Of a stretch of DNA of 64,000 bases, positions 52,276-61,931 are shown in pieces. The notes beneath the pieces were generated by a model. It saw nothing but the letters and a program-made list of their open reading frames with translations. It did not search any database and had not been told where the DNA came from. The DNA lies in assembly GCF_002095435.2 (NCBI RefSeq), contig NZ_MJEJ02000049.1:186001-250000 (forward strand). The letters are read 5' to 3'. The stretch's first letter is position 1, and every line of letters starts with the position of its first letter. The stretch comes from Williamsia sp. 1138 (GTDB taxonomy: Bacteria; Actinomycetota; Actinomycetes; Mycobacteriales; Mycobacteriaceae). The position numbers and the translations under genes were made by a program.

Positions 52276-53598
52276 TTGACAGATTTCGACACTCTGATCG
52301 TCGGCGCAGGGATTGCCGGACTGACCGCTGCACGAATCCTGGCGGGCCAGGGCCAGCAGGTCGTCGTCCTGGAGGCACGTGACCGGGTAGGCGGCCGGGT
52401 CTGGACGTCGCGCAGCGACGGTGAGGTCGTCGACCAGGGCGCGTCCTGGATTCACGGTGTCGACGGCAACCCTGTCGCCGACGCAGTCGACGCCTTCGGC
52501 ATGCGGACCGTCGAGTTCACCGTCGGCAGCTACCAACCCGACGGGCGACCGATCGCCTATTACTCCCCCACCGGAACCCGTCTGAGCGACGAGACCACCG
52601 AGCGATTTGTGTCTGATATCTACTCGTTCAACGAGTACTTCGCGACGACCATCGCCGCATCGGAACCCCACACTTCCTTCGGCGAGGCGGTGGAAACGAC
52701 GTTCAGCCAATTGAAGTGGGACGACGACCGGGCGATGCGAGTTCGGGAGTTCCTACGCCACCGGACCGAGGAGCAACTCGGCGTGTGGCTCGACGACCTC
52801 GACGCGCACGGTCTCGACGACGATGCGATCGACGGGGACGAAGTCGTGTTCCCCGACGGTTACGACGAACTCGCCACGCATTTGGCCCAGGGACTCGATG
52901 TAAGGCTCCAGCATGAGGTGACGCGTGTGACGTGGACGCCCGACGGTGCTACCGCCGACACCCGCCATGGCCCGTTCTCCGCCGCCCGAATCGTGGTCAC
53001 AATCCCGATCGGGGTGCTGAAGTCACCAGAGTTCGTGATCGATCCGCCACTGCCCGAACACCATTCGCAGGCCTTGGACAGGCTCGAGATGAACGCGTTC
53101 GAGAAGGTTTTCCTGCGGTTCCCCCACAAGTTCTGGGACGACGACGTCTACGCGATTCGCCAACAGGGTGAGGCCGGTCGATGGTGGCATTCCTGGTACG
53201 ACGTGTCCGACGCGCATGGCTCCCCGACACTGTTGACATTCGCGGCAGGCCCCTGTGCCCGGGAAACGCGCGCGTGGTCGGACGAGCACATCGCGAACTC
53301 CGTCCTCGACGCACTCCGCGGGCTGTACGGCGAGCGTGTCGTCGAACCCGATCGAGTGCACGTCACCCGCTGGCAAGACGACCCGTACTCACGCGGCTCA
53401 TATTCGTACATGACGGTGGGGTCGGACCGAAGCGACCACGACGACCTGTCCATCCCGATCGAGAACGTGCTCTACCTGTCCGGCGAAGCCACCTGGACCG
53501 ACGATCCATCGACCGTGACCGCCGCCGTGAAATCAGGACATCGAACAGCCGAACAAATCCTAGGTCGCCCGGTGTCGTACGTGGATATATGGGGCTAA
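52276..53598 (+). CDS. Flavin monoamine oxidase family FAD-dependent oxidoreductase
   Basis: This is a 440-residue amine oxidase. The Rossmann FAD motif is DTLIVGAGIAGLTAARIL (~5-22), followed by VLEARDRVGGRVWT (~33-46) and the C-terminal FAD segment YLSGEATWTDDPSTVTAAVKSG (~403-424). The family oxidises monoamines or polyamines to aldehydes with release of hydrogen peroxide. There is no signal peptide. The start is taken as TTG at 52276; no ATG or GTG gives a full Rossmann motif without a long overlap. It lies 74 bases after the glycosylase gene and is the last normal-GC gene before the low-GC island. Confidence 0.92.
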   Translation: MTDFDTLIVGAGIAGLTAARILAGQGQQVVVLEARDRVGGRVWTSRSDGEVVDQGASWIHGVDGNPVADAVDAFGMRTVEFTVGSYQPDGRPIAYYSPTGTRLSDETTERFVSDIYSFNEYFATTIAASEPHTSFGEAVETTFSQLKWDDDRAMRVREFLRHRTEEQLGVWLDDLDAHGLDDDAIDGDEVVFPDGYDELATHLAQGLDVRLQHEVTRVTWTPDGATADTRHGPFSAARIVVTIPIGVLKSPEFVIDPPLPEHHSQALDRLEMNAFEKVFLRFPHKFWDDDVYAIRQQGEAGRWWHSWYDVSDAHGSPTLLTFAAGPCARETRAWSDEHIANSVLDALRGLYGERVVEPDRVHVTRWQDDPYSRGSYSYMTVGSDRSDHDDLSIPIENVLYLSGEATWTDDPSTVTAAVKSGHRTAEQILGRPVSYVDIWG

Positions 53599-53701
53599 TT
53601 AGAGCCAGTTCAAATTCGCAAATATTCTGAGTCGCGATAGACGGTCGCACTCGCCGGTGTCGAAATAACAACCGTAATTCTTGGACTTGGCGTAGTGGCA
53701 A

Positions 53702-55297
53702 CTACCCACTTAGGTACTCAATAACTGCGGTGATCGCTGCGTTGCGCATTTGTCGAGAACGAACGATACCGACATAGTAGAGCGTTTGAAACGTCTCTTC
53801 TTTCGAGTCCAAGACCTCGCCAATGGTCTTGAGTTCGAGTTCTCGCAGCTTATCAAGCTGAAATTCCGTTAGATCTAGCTCAGTCACAGGGGAGGAAAGC
53901 CTGGCCTCGAGCGCTACATTTCCGTCACGCTCCAGATTCTCAAGAGAAAAATCTTGGATTGTCCGATACGAAAAGTGATTCGCCCCAAATTCCTGCATCC
54001 TTTTGATACTTAGCGACTTCCGCAAGCGCGATCCATACGCTATTGGGTCCGAATCTTGAGCTAGGTTGCACCCGATATTCACCATGTATCGGGTGCCAAC
54101 CTCGCTTCGCGTAGCCCGAATACCGGACACACCTTCCTGCAAGATTCCGCTATAACAAAGCAGTCGCAACGCTTCGCGAGCAACCCTAGGCGCGTCTCGA
54201 TGAATCCACACAGCGGAAGACATTTCTCGGTCCCTCTGATTTCTAGCATGCAACTCCGGCAGAACGTCTGCTTCGAGGAAATTGCGCCCCCAATCGATCA
54301 GGCCGCGGTGTCCAGGATAGCGCTCTGCAAGGGTTGAGTGTTCCGCCCAAATTTCTTCGCGGTAGTATTCCTTGATAGTTTCCTGAACGAGCCCTCGCCG
54401 CAACGGCGTGCTTCGGGATAACGTTTTTAGCAAAATCCTCGGATTTCCTGTTGCGGCAAAGGCCAGGGTGTCAAAGACTTCGCCGTACTGCTCGATTTCT
54501 CTCTTACGACCAGGGTCTTGCTTAAGCACTATCTCGCGCATCGCCGCAGAATATGTCGAATCACCAACCGGACGCTCTACGTCTAACACTGTGGCGTCGT
54601 GGCTAGGTTGAAACGACTCTCCATACGCGGTAGCACCAGGGTAGACCGCGGCTTTAACGGACAGATATGGGCTACGCAGATCTCTCATCAACGTAAAGAA
54701 TTGACGCTGCTGTTCTGGAATGAAAACATGAGCAGCTTCGTCGATCAGAAGCGCAATTCGAGAGATATCCAGATCCTCACATAGCTCCTCGATAGCTTGT
54801 CTTATTTCTTCGGGCTCAGGAATTACACCTGAGCGATCAGGGGCTTCACCCTTCTTCCAGAACTGCTCAAAACCGCCCACAACTTTATCCATCAATGATG
54901 ATTTAGACGCCGACACGTGTTCAGTTCCCGCAAGCTCGGCGAGCGCTGAATTATCAGGTACGTCCAGACCATATAGCGTTATAGAACGCCGGATGCTAGC
55001 CGTAATTTTGGCGGTCATCCAAGGAAGAAAACCCGCTTCAGTCTGTCGAATGAGACCAGCTCGGGCGAATGTCAAATAGACGGGTAAAATCTTGTCACTG
55101 GCGAAGTCTCGCTTCATTTCCGCCTCAGCGACACGAAGCAAGAATGATTTTCCCACGCCGCGGCTGCCTCGCAACAGAACAGCACTTCTACCTTTTAGCG
55201 AGTCAATTATTCGGCGGTCACCCGTGGTCTCGACAAAATAATTCAGAACTTCGTCGAGTTTCAAGTCCTCAGTCCGATAGAATAATTCCTGCGGCAT
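53702..55297 (-). CDS. ORC/CDC6-like AAA ATPase in tRNA-adjacent island
   Basis: This is a 531-residue P-loop ATPase. Walker A is GSRGVGKS (44-51), Walker B LLIDEAAH (183-190) and a sensor region ATGNPRILLKTLS (~290). The C-terminal half (~400-531) contains winged-helix-like segments and a helix-hairpin-helix-like end (LDKLRELELKTIGEVLDSKE). The overall pattern recalls ORC/CDC6-type AAA proteins found as orphans in mobile or defence loci. Base composition (roughly half G+C) is much lower than in the flanking genes. It starts 4 bases after the upstream gene and is surely coexpressed with it. Confidence 0.75.
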   Translation of the reverse strand: MPQELFYRTEDLKLDEVLNYFVETTGDRRIIDSLKGRSAVLLRGSRGVGKSFLLRVAEAEMKRDFASDKILPVYLTFARAGLIRQTEAGFLPWMTAKITASIRRSITLYGLDVPDNSALAELAGTEHVSASKSSLMDKVVGGFEQFWKKGEAPDRSGVIPEPEEIRQAIEELCEDLDISRIALLIDEAAHVFIPEQQRQFFTLMRDLRSPYLSVKAAVYPGATAYGESFQPSHDATVLDVERPVGDSTYSAAMREIVLKQDPGRKREIEQYGEVFDTLAFAATGNPRILLKTLSRSTPLRRGLVQETIKEYYREEIWAEHSTLAERYPGHRGLIDWGRNFLEADVLPELHARNQRDREMSSAVWIHRDAPRVAREALRLLCYSGILQEGVSGIRATRSEVGTRYMVNIGCNLAQDSDPIAYGSRLRKSLSIKRMQEFGANHFSYRTIQDFSLENLERDGNVALEARLSSPVTELDLTEFQLDKLRELELKTIGEVLDSKEETFQTLYYVGIVRSRQMRNAAITAVIEYLSG

Positions 55298-55301
55298 CCC
55301 G

Positions 55302-56015
55302 TCAATCCCCTGTCATGTGCAGAACTTGCCGAACCGCCGGTACGTGTCCAAAGTGGGCGATGATTGTCTGTTGTAGCACCGAGTCCGAATTAGCCTCGAG
55401 ATCTTGCCCATATCGCACATATAGAAGAAACAAAACGACGCGCGCCGAAGATGTCGCACGATTACACCAATCAATTACGAGCCCCGGCGCGGGTTCTATT
55501 GCTTCTGGGAGCTGACGCGATATTCGGTCCTTGCCGTGCACGAATTGCGAACAATACCGATAGTTTTCAAGAGCATGGTGCGAATACTCGGCCGCCACTT
55601 CAGTTAGTTGTGGAGCAAACTCGCGTACGAATGGCTTTGACAAGACCCCATCATCAGCGCTTAAAGCTCCAGACCACGAGAAGTCAGTGCGGTCTGATAT
55701 CCATTGCCGCCGCTCGAATTCGTTAACCGAGAAATGGATAGACGCGAAACTTAGTTCAAGAAAGAGCCGCAATGACGAATATGCCTGTCGATACAGGCCG
55801 GATGAGATGCTGTACTCCGCCAGCGCCAGTTCCCGACGCGCCGCTTCAAGCTGACTGATAGTGGGGCCTGACAGACGGCTCAGCCACAGGGCAATGTCTG
55901 AGTCAGCCTGATGGACCTCGCCAAGATCCGCTCTGTGGGTTTGTAGAGCTGCCTCGCGACAACGCCGGCCTGCATCAGCAATAGCTTGGAGGTGTTCGTC
56001 GATACTAGAACTCAC
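55302..56015 (-). CDS. Helical protein with possible HEPN R-x6-H motif, partner of the AAA ATPase
   Basis: This is a 237-residue, largely helical protein, lower in GC than its neighbours. ELALAEYSISSGLYRQAYSS and LFLELSFASIHFS (~64-95) resemble the packed helices of HEPN-type proteins, and RYCSQFVH (R153, H160) fits the R-x4-6-H pattern of HEPN ribonucleases. The match is a motif only. The start is GTG at 56015 after a G-rich site. It lies between tRNA-Pro and the ATPase gene with a 4-base gap to the latter. An effector (RNase toxin) plus ATPase sensor module is the working idea. Confidence 0.65.
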   Translation of the reverse strand: MSSSIDEHLQAIADAGRRCREAALQTHRADLGEVHQADSDIALWLSRLSGPTISQLEAARRELALAEYSISSGLYRQAYSSLRLFLELSFASIHFSVNEFERRQWISDRTDFSWSGALSADDGVLSKPFVREFAPQLTEVAAEYSHHALENYRYCSQFVHGKDRISRQLPEAIEPAPGLVIDWCNRATSSARVVLFLLYVRYGQDLEANSDSVLQQTIIAHFGHVPAVRQVLHMTGD

Positions 56016-56046
56016 TAGGCCCCCGAGCCATCTGACTGAAATCAGA

Positions 56047-56063
56047 CCCCAGAATTACTGGGG
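56047..56063 (-). terminator. Hairpin after tRNA-Pro
   Basis: CCCCAG and CTGGGG pair around AATTA, 9 bases beyond the tRNA 3' end. On the minus strand it is followed by TCTGATTT, a weak T-rich run. A second small hairpin (56031-56046) follows. Readthrough into the two-gene island is possible. Confidence 0.6.
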
Positions 56064-56071
56064 CCACACCG

Positions 56072-56145
56072 TCGGGCTGACAGGATTTGAACCTGCGACC
56101 ACTTGACCCCCAGTCAAGCACGCTACCAAACTGCGCCACAGCCCG
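56072..56145 (-). tRNA. tRNA-Pro (anticodon GGG)
   Basis: The minus strand folds as a 74-base cloverleaf. The acceptor CGGGCTG pairs with CAGCCCG, discriminator A at 56072. The anticodon stem CTTGA/TCAAG encloses CTGGGGG with anticodon GGG, reading CCC. The T arm contains GGTTCAAATCC. CCA is not encoded. A low-GC island lies directly on its 3' side, as is common for tRNA-associated integrations. Confidence 0.97.
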
Positions 56146-56219
56146 TTGCGGCTGTTTTCCGGCCGCCGCATGAGATTACCTCAGGCACCACCTACACCGA
56201 AAATCGCCTGGCAGAAGAG

Positions 56220-56678
56220 CTACTCCAGGTCTTCGATCAGCTTTGCTCGCAACCGGCCGAGCATCGAAACGAGCTCGACCTTTTCTTGCTCGGTGAGCAC
56301 CGACAAGGTCTTCTGATGGACACTCCACATGAGTTCGTGGCCTTCGGCGAGCACCTTCGATCCCGAGTCCGTCACGTAGTGCCCGATCGACCGGCCCTTG
56401 AGCTGCTCGCGACGGATGTATCCGGTTTCCTCGATCCGAGCCGACAACTGGGCGACGGCCTGCGGGGTGGCCAACGTGACGACAGCAAGATCAGCCCCGG
56501 TGATACCCGGCTGCCTGGAGATGGCCTTGAGGAGATTGAACTGGGCGAACGTCAAGCCGATCCGGGTGACCAGCGGATCCGCGCGACGGACCGACAGATG
56601 GTGGATGTCTTTGACCAGCAAACCGAACGAGGTGAGATCAGGCGTGGATTCCCCATCGCCGTACGCCTGCGTCATCAT
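56220..56678 (-). CDS. MarR family regulator
   Basis: This is a 152-residue MarR-type winged helix protein: TFAQFNLLKAISRQPGITGADLAVVTLATPQAVAQLSARIEETGYIRRE covers the helix-turn-helix, and the N- and C-terminal helices form the dimer interface. The ATG at 56678 shares its A with the stop of the upstream exporter gene (TGATG), so the two are coupled. A promoter palindrome at 58311 upstream of the operon is the likely site of repression. Typical ligands are phenolic compounds; none is assigned. Confidence 0.92.
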   Translation of the reverse strand: MMTQAYGDGESTPDLTSFGLLVKDIHHLSVRRADPLVTRIGLTFAQFNLLKAISRQPGITGADLAVVTLATPQAVAQLSARIEETGYIRREQLKGRSIGHYVTDSGSKVLAEGHELMWSVHQKTLSVLTEQEKVELVSMLGRLRAKLIEDLE

Positions 56679-58273
56679 CACCTCGCCGATGCCCGAACGT
56701 TGCGCGCGTTGACGGCCAATCGCGCAAACACTGCCCCGGAGACTACCGCCACCACCAGCGCCACGGCGGCCGCCACCAGGGCCGTGTTGTGCAGAGCGCT
56801 GGTCTGGGCCATGCCGAATGCCTCGGCAACCGGAGATCCCGGCGCGGCGCTGTGTGCCAGCGCGCCACCGCGCTGCACGCCGTACTCGTCGAGCAGCGCC
56901 GTTCCATCCCGCCGAGCGCCTGTGTCCGCGACCTTCGAGATGTTCTCAGTGGCAGCGGTATTGGCCCACGACACGAGGAGCACACCGAAGACCGCAGGAC
57001 CCATCGCCCCGCCGAACTGGCGGATCGCGTTGATACCTGCGCTCGCCATACCCGCCTGATGCAGTGGAACGGCGTTCACCGCGGCCGACGTGACGGTCGG
57101 CAGCACGATCCCCATGCCGAAGCCCGCGATCGCAAGCCTCCAGCCGACGTCCCAGAGCGACGAGTGCAACTCCATGCCCGAGAGCACGACGAATCCGAGG
57201 GCCAACACCACCAGACCGGTCACCAGCACCACGCCCGTTCCCAGTCGGTGGATCAGTACTCCGGCAAGTTGAGAGCCGATGGCGCAAGCGACGAACAAGA
57301 AGACCAGCCGCCCGGCCATCATGAGGGCGTCGAGATGTTGTGCGCCGCCCAGGAAGATCGAAAGCAGGAACACCAGACCCAGGTAGGCGAACATCGCGAC
57401 GGCCGCGGCGCCGGCCGCCACCGCGAATACCGGGTTGGCGAACAGCTTCATGTCGAGCATCGGCGAGTCGGTCTGCAGCTCGATCGCGATGAAACCACCC
57501 AGCGCGAGTAGCCCGATCACTATCGCGACCCACGAGTGGGGTGACCCGAATCCTCCCGCACCCCCTTCGATGACCCCGTCCACGATGCCGACGATCGCCA
57601 CGATGGCCAGTACCTGTCCCGGGAGGTCGGCACGCCGGCCGTGTGCTGCCGACGATTCGCCCATCGCCCACTGCGCCACCAGACCCACGATCAGGGCGAG
57701 CGGAATGATGACGACGAATATCCAGTGCCAGCTGGCGACTTGGAGTACCGCGCCGCCGACGAACCCGCCGACCGCCAGCGAGAGCACCATGGTCGCCGCC
57801 CACAGACCGATCCACCGGCTGCGCTTGCGGAAGTCGGTCTCCGCCGCGCTGATGAGGGCCAGGCTCGACGGGATGATCGCTGCCGCACCGATACCCGAGA
57901 TCAGCTGGCCGAGCCAGAGCAGATGCAGTGACGAGGAGCCGTCAAGCCATCCGGAAGCAAACGACGTCGTGCCACCGACCGCACACAAGAGCAGACCGAC
58001 CTGAAAGATCCGGCGTCGGCCGAACAGGTCCCCCAGCACACCGAACGACAGGATGAGCGCCGCCATCGGGATGACGAGCAGAGAGATCACCCACTGCAGG
58101 CCGGCGGTGTCGGCCCCTGTCGAGCGGGCGATCGAACTGAGCGACACCGAGAGCATCGTGATCGGCGCGAACGCGACAAACAGGCCCGCACAGGCGATCA
58201 GCACGGTCCTGAGGACGTTCACCTCGACGTGGTTGCGGCGTGTAGGCGCGATCGCGGAATCCAAACCAGTCAT
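56678..58273 (-). CDS. MFS multidrug exporter, DHA2 (EmrB/QacA) type
   Basis: This is a 531-residue exporter with about 14 hydrophobic helices, the DHA2 number. GVLGDLFGRRRIFQVGLL is motif A (~80-97), GQLISGIGAAAIIPSSLALI motif B, and the antiporter motif C region is VVLSLAVGGFVGGAV. The fused extracellular loop near the C-terminus (AATENISKVADTGARR) is typical. GAGAGG lies 7 bases before the ATG at 58273 (an in-frame TTG at 58279 is not needed). First gene of an operon with the MarR regulator, which likely represses it until a toxic ligand binds. Confidence 0.93.
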   Translation of the reverse strand: MTGLDSAIAPTRRNHVEVNVLRTVLIACAGLFVAFAPITMLSVSLSSIARSTGADTAGLQWVISLLVIPMAALILSFGVLGDLFGRRRIFQVGLLLCAVGGTTSFASGWLDGSSSLHLLWLGQLISGIGAAAIIPSSLALISAAETDFRKRSRWIGLWAATMVLSLAVGGFVGGAVLQVASWHWIFVVIIPLALIVGLVAQWAMGESSAAHGRRADLPGQVLAIVAIVGIVDGVIEGGAGGFGSPHSWVAIVIGLLALGGFIAIELQTDSPMLDMKLFANPVFAVAAGAAAVAMFAYLGLVFLLSIFLGGAQHLDALMMAGRLVFLFVACAIGSQLAGVLIHRLGTGVVLVTGLVVLALGFVVLSGMELHSSLWDVGWRLAIAGFGMGIVLPTVTSAAVNAVPLHQAGMASAGINAIRQFGGAMGPAVFGVLLVSWANTAATENISKVADTGARRDGTALLDEYGVQRGGALAHSAAPGSPVAEAFGMAQTSALHNTALVAAAVALVVAVVSGAVFARLAVNARNVRASAR

Positions 58274-58310
58274 GCTCAAACCTCTCGACGCATAGTAGCA
58301 AGAACTTTAT

Positions 58311-58324
58311 ATCAACGTCTTGAT
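58311..58324. promoter_or_regulatory. Operator overlapping exporter promoter (probable MarR site)
   Basis: ATCAA and TTGAT pair perfectly around CGTC. On the minus strand TTGCCA, 17 bases, then TATAAA form a good promoter whose -10 region this dyad touches. The position fits repression of the exporter-marR operon by its own MarR. Confidence 0.6.
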
Positions 58325-58381
58325 TCAATGGCAAGGGCTTGATTCGCATGCGGTTTGGCCTCATGGCCGGTTCGTACGACG

Positions 58382-58418
58382 ACGTCGGCCCCGGTCACTT
58401 TCTGACCGGGGCCGACGT
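58382..58418 (-). terminator. Strong hairpin terminator after der
   Basis: Perfect 16-base arms (ACGTCGGCCCCGGTCA and its complement) enclose a five-base loop, starting 10 bases after the der stop. It ends the scpA-scpB-rluB-cmk-der operon and separates it from the exporter control region. Confidence 0.88.
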
Positions 58419-58428
58419 CTCGACATCA

Positions 58429-59856
58429 CTACTTCTTGCGTTCGCGTTTCTCGCGCACCCGCACGTTCACCTTGACCGGCGAGCCGTCGAAGTTGAACTC
58501 TTCACGCAGTTTGCGTTCCAGGAAGCGGCGATAGCCGGCCTCCAGGAAGCCCGTGGTGAAGAAGACGAACGTAGGCGGGCGCGTTGCGGCCTGCGTCGCG
58601 AACAGGACACGCGGCAACCGGCCGCCACGCATCGGCGGCGGGGTCTCGGCGATGACCGCCTTGAGCCAGGTGTTGAGCTGCCCGGTGGACACCCGTTTGT
58701 CCCAGGACGCCAGGCTGGTCTCGAGCGCGGGAACGAGCCGCTGCACGGCCCGGCCGGTGTGCGCCGAGATGTTCACCTTGCGCGCCCAGGGCACCCGCGA
58801 GAGGTCGCGGTCGACCTCTTTCTCGAGTTGCAGCCGACGGTCCTCGTCGACCAGGTCCCACTTGTTGAACGCGATCACCAACGCGCGACCGGCGTCGATG
58901 ATCATCGTCAGCACGCGTTGATCCTGCTCGGTGATGGGCTCGGAGGCGTCGATCAGCAATACCGAGACCTCGGCGGCCTCAATGGCCGAACGGGTCCGCA
59001 GCGACGCGTAGAACTCGTGGCCACTCGACTGCTGAACCTTCTTGCGCAGGCCGGCGGTGTCGACGAAGTTCCAGATCTTGCCGCCGAGTTCGACGAGCTC
59101 GTCGACCGGATCAACGGTGGTGCCCGCCACGTTGTCGACGACGGCGCGGTCTTCACCGGTGAGCTTGTTCATCAGCGAACTCTTGCCGACGTTGGGCTTG
59201 CCGACCAGCGACACACGACGCGGACCGCCGGTGAGCGTTGTCTCTCTAGGGGTTTCGGGCAGCGCCTCAAGGATCTTGTCAAGAAGATCGCCGGTACCGC
59301 GGCCGTGAGCGGCAGACACCGAGTACGGCTCCCCCAGGCCCAGCGACCACAGCGCGGCGGCCTCGGATTCGATCCGCTCGTCATCGACCTTGTTGGCCGC
59401 GAGCAACACCGGGGTCTTCGAACGGCGCAACACCTTGGCGACCGCTTCGTCGGTGGTGGTGGCCCCGACGGTGGCGTCGACCACGAGCACGATGGCGTCG
59501 GCGGTCTTCATGGCCACCTCGGCCTGCCGTGCCACCGACTGCGCCATACCTTTGGCGTCGGGCTCCCAGCCGCCGGTGTCCTGCACCATGAAACGCCTGC
59601 CGGCCCACGATGCGTCATACGAGACGCGGTCGCGGGTCACGCCCGGGATGTCCTCGACGACGGCTTCACGCCGCCCGAGGATGCGGTTCACCAGCGACGA
59701 CTTACCCACGTTGGGCCGTCCGACGATGGCCACGACGGGTACCGCGACCGCGGATCCTTCTTCGCCCAGCTCGGTGAACTCGCTGATGTCCCAGTCGGAT
59801 TCGTCTGTCCACAGACCGTCGTCGCCGACGCCTGCTCCGTCAAAACTGTCACTCAT
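58429..59856 (-). CDS. der: Ribosome biogenesis GTPase Der (EngA)
   Basis: This is a 475-residue double GTPase required for assembly of the 50S subunit. An acidic N-terminal extension (~1-38) precedes G domain 1 ([24 protein letters not shown]) and G domain 2 ([24 protein letters not shown]), followed by the KH-like domain with basic end VREKRERKK. Its ATG overlaps the cmk stop by four bases (ATGA). Last gene of the operon, before a strong hairpin. Confidence 0.97.
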   Translation of the reverse strand: MSDSFDGAGVGDDGLWTDESDWDISEFTELGEEGSAVAVPVVAIVGRPNVGKSSLVNRILGRREAVVEDIPGVTRDRVSYDASWAGRRFMVQDTGGWEPDAKGMAQSVARQAEVAMKTADAIVLVVDATVGATTTDEAVAKVLRRSKTPVLLAANKVDDERIESEAAALWSLGLGEPYSVSAAHGRGTGDLLDKILEALPETPRETTLTGGPRRVSLVGKPNVGKSSLMNKLTGEDRAVVDNVAGTTVDPVDELVELGGKIWNFVDTAGLRKKVQQSSGHEFYASLRTRSAIEAAEVSVLLIDASEPITEQDQRVLTMIIDAGRALVIAFNKWDLVDEDRRLQLEKEVDRDLSRVPWARKVNISAHTGRAVQRLVPALETSLASWDKRVSTGQLNTWLKAVIAETPPPMRGGRLPRVLFATQAATRPPTFVFFTTGFLEAGYRRFLERKLREEFNFDGSPVKVNVRVREKRERKK

Positions 59857-60554
59857 GCCTTTACCTCGCTCGAGCTCTCTTCATGAAAGCGACGACGCGC
59901 CAACTCGACCAGCTTGGCGATCACCTCTTCGATGCCCAGGTCGGTGGTGTCGACCTGTACTGCGTCATCGGCCGGTCGCAATGGCGAGGTGGACCTCGTC
60001 GAATCCAGATGGTCCCGCCGGATCACGTCCTCGAGCACCGTCGCATGGTCACTGTCCCTGCCTGCGGCGATGTTCTGATCGTGTCGCCGCTGGGCGCGAG
60101 CCTCGGGCGAGGCGGTCAGGAACACCTTCAGTTCCGCATCGGGAAACACAACGGTTCCGATGTCGCGGCCTTCGAGCACGCTGAGCCCACTCTGGGCCAG
60201 GTCACGCTGGGCCTGCACCAACCGGGTACGAACCGCAGGCACTGCCGACACCGCCGACACCGCACGGGTGACATCGTCCCCGCGGATCTCTGCGGTCACG
60301 TCGTCGCCGTCCATCAGCACGATCTGCTTGTCCGGGCTGTTCGTGACCGAGATCGTCAGCTCTTCGGTTGCTTTGTCGATCGCTTCCGCGTCGTCCAGCG
60401 CCACGCCTGCACGAAGAACGCGCAACGTCGCCACGCGGTACATCGCACCGGTGTCGATGTAGTTGGCGCCCAACGCCGTTGCGACCCGACGCGACACACT
60501 CGACTTACCGGTGCCCGCAGGCCCGTCGATCGCGATAACTGCACGGTTCGTCAC
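59853..60554 (-). CDS. cmk: Cytidylate kinase
   Basis: This is a 233-residue CMP/dCMP kinase, which makes CDP for nucleic acid and lipid synthesis. The P-loop is [14 protein letters not shown] (~9-22), [11 protein letters not shown] binds CMP, and [12 protein letters not shown] and RRDHLDSTR are further signatures. The start is GTG at 60554 overlapping the rluB stop, and the 3' end overlaps der. The order rluB-cmk-der is conserved in Mycobacteriales. Confidence 0.97.
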   Translation of the reverse strand: MTNRAVIAIDGPAGTGKSSVSRRVATALGANYIDTGAMYRVATLRVLRAGVALDDAEAIDKATEELTISVTNSPDKQIVLMDGDDVTAEIRGDDVTRAVSAVSAVPAVRTRLVQAQRDLAQSGLSVLEGRDIGTVVFPDAELKVFLTASPEARAQRRHDQNIAAGRDSDHATVLEDVIRRDHLDSTRSTSPLRPADDAVQVDTTDLGIEEVIAKLVELARRRFHEESSSEVKA

Positions 60555-61885
60555 ATTCCCACCGCCTTGTAGAGCGCGCCGATCTCGTCGTTACCCATCA
60601 CCCGCAGGGTGCCGGGACGTTGCTCGCCGACGTTCACGGCGCCGATGTCGGTGCGCACCAGGCGAATCACCGGATGGCCCGTTTCATCAAGCATGCGGCG
60701 CACGATCCGCTTGCGTCCCTCGTGCAGCGTCAACCGCAACAGCGAAATGCCCTCGTTCACGTCGAGCAAAGCGAACTTGTCGACCTTCGCCGGTCCGTCG
60801 TCGAGCTCGATACCGTCACGCAGGGTCCGGCCCAGGCTGCGGTTGACCTCACCTCGGACCGTTGCCATGTAGGTCTTGGGTACCTCGAACGACGGATGCA
60901 TCAACCGGTGCGCGAGCTCGCCGTCGTTGGTGAGCAGGATCAGACCCTCGGTATCGGCATCGAGCCGGCCGACGTGAAAGAGCCTCTGCCCCGCCATGAC
61001 ACGCTCGGCGACCAGGTCACCGATGCACGGACGGCCGAACTCGTCGGCCATCGTCGACTGCCAGCCCTTGGGCTTGTTCAGCGCCAGGTACTGATGTTCC
61101 TCGTTGACGACGACCCGCGCGCCATCGACGCGCACCACCGCGGTCTCGGGATCGATGCGCAGACCCTGCTCCGTGACGACTTCACCGTCGACCTCGACGC
61201 GACCGGCCGCGATCAGTTCCTCGGCGCCGCGACGCGATGCGACGCCGGACTGCGCCAGCACCTTCTGCAGACGAGTTCCGCCCTTGACGTAGGTCGCTCC
61301 GTCGCCGCCGACGTCGAGCGGGTTCTGGTCGCGCGCGGGTTTGGCGTTGTTGAGCCGAACCTGCCCGCTCTTCACATCGGGAGCCGACTTCGGCTTGCCC
61401 TCAGGACCCGGCCCCTTGCGATGCGCTTTACGGAACCGCTCGGTCGCGGCGCCTTTGGTCGGTTTGCCGCCGGTGGGTTTGCCGCTCGGTTTGCCGCCGG
61501 CGGGCCTGCCACCGGCTGCCGCACCTGCGGATCGATCGCGTTCGTCGGCCGGACGACCACGGTCCCCGCTGGGACGGCCGCGCTCGCCCGAAGGACGACC
61601 AGTACCTTCGCCACGGCGGTCGCCGCGCTCCGCGTGCCGGGGTCCGCCACGTTCTTCGGAGGGTCGTCCACCGCGATCACGGGACGGTGCACCGCGCCGA
61701 TCTCCTGTGGGGCGGCCTCCGCGATCCTCTGCGGGCCTGCCACCACGATGTTCGGCTCTCGCGCCTCTGTCGCCATAAGGCTTCCGGTCGCGATCGCCCG
61801 AGGAGTTTCCATCCTCACGCGGTCCGCGCCTCTTGCCTTTGTCTTTGCTTCTGTCCGGTCTGCCGTCTCGGCTAGCGGGTGCCAT
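60551..61885 (-). CDS. rluB: Pseudouridine synthase RluB with long RG-rich N-terminal extension
   Basis: This is a 444-residue protein. Residues ~1-200 are low-complexity and very basic, with repeats of the kind [12 protein letters not shown] and [10 protein letters not shown]. The S4 RNA-binding domain ([21 protein letters not shown], ~204-224) and the RluB/RsuA catalytic domain follow, with the Asp in [20 protein letters not shown] (~305) and [15 protein letters not shown]. It converts a uridine in large-subunit rRNA to pseudouridine. The extension probably adds non-specific RNA binding. Third gene of the operon; the gap from scpB is about 46 bases, so a local promoter is possible. Confidence 0.93.
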   Translation of the reverse strand: MAPASRDGRPDRSKDKGKRRGPREDGNSSGDRDRKPYGDRGARAEHRGGRPAEDRGGRPTGDRRGAPSRDRGGRPSEERGGPRHAERGDRRGEGTGRPSGERGRPSGDRGRPADERDRSAGAAAGGRPAGGKPSGKPTGGKPTKGAATERFRKAHRKGPGPEGKPKSAPDVKSGQVRLNNAKPARDQNPLDVGGDGATYVKGGTRLQKVLAQSGVASRRGAEELIAAGRVEVDGEVVTEQGLRIDPETAVVRVDGARVVVNEEHQYLALNKPKGWQSTMADEFGRPCIGDLVAERVMAGQRLFHVGRLDADTEGLILLTNDGELAHRLMHPSFEVPKTYMATVRGEVNRSLGRTLRDGIELDDGPAKVDKFALLDVNEGISLLRLTLHEGRKRIVRRMLDETGHPVIRLVRTDIGAVNVGEQRPGTLRVMGNDEIGALYKAVGM

Positions 61886-61931
61886 GCTCGTATCCCTAAT
61901 TCCCGTCGAACAGCTGTTCCGCAGCGCGAAA

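Noticed and set aside
53599-53640. Left attachment site matching the tRNA-Pro 3' end
   Set aside because: Only about eight bases (ATTTGAAC) match and in the opposite orientation; no direct repeat of the tRNA end was found.
58339-59886. Plus-strand frame opposite der
   Set aside because: Shadow of the second codon positions of a highly conserved GTPase gene.
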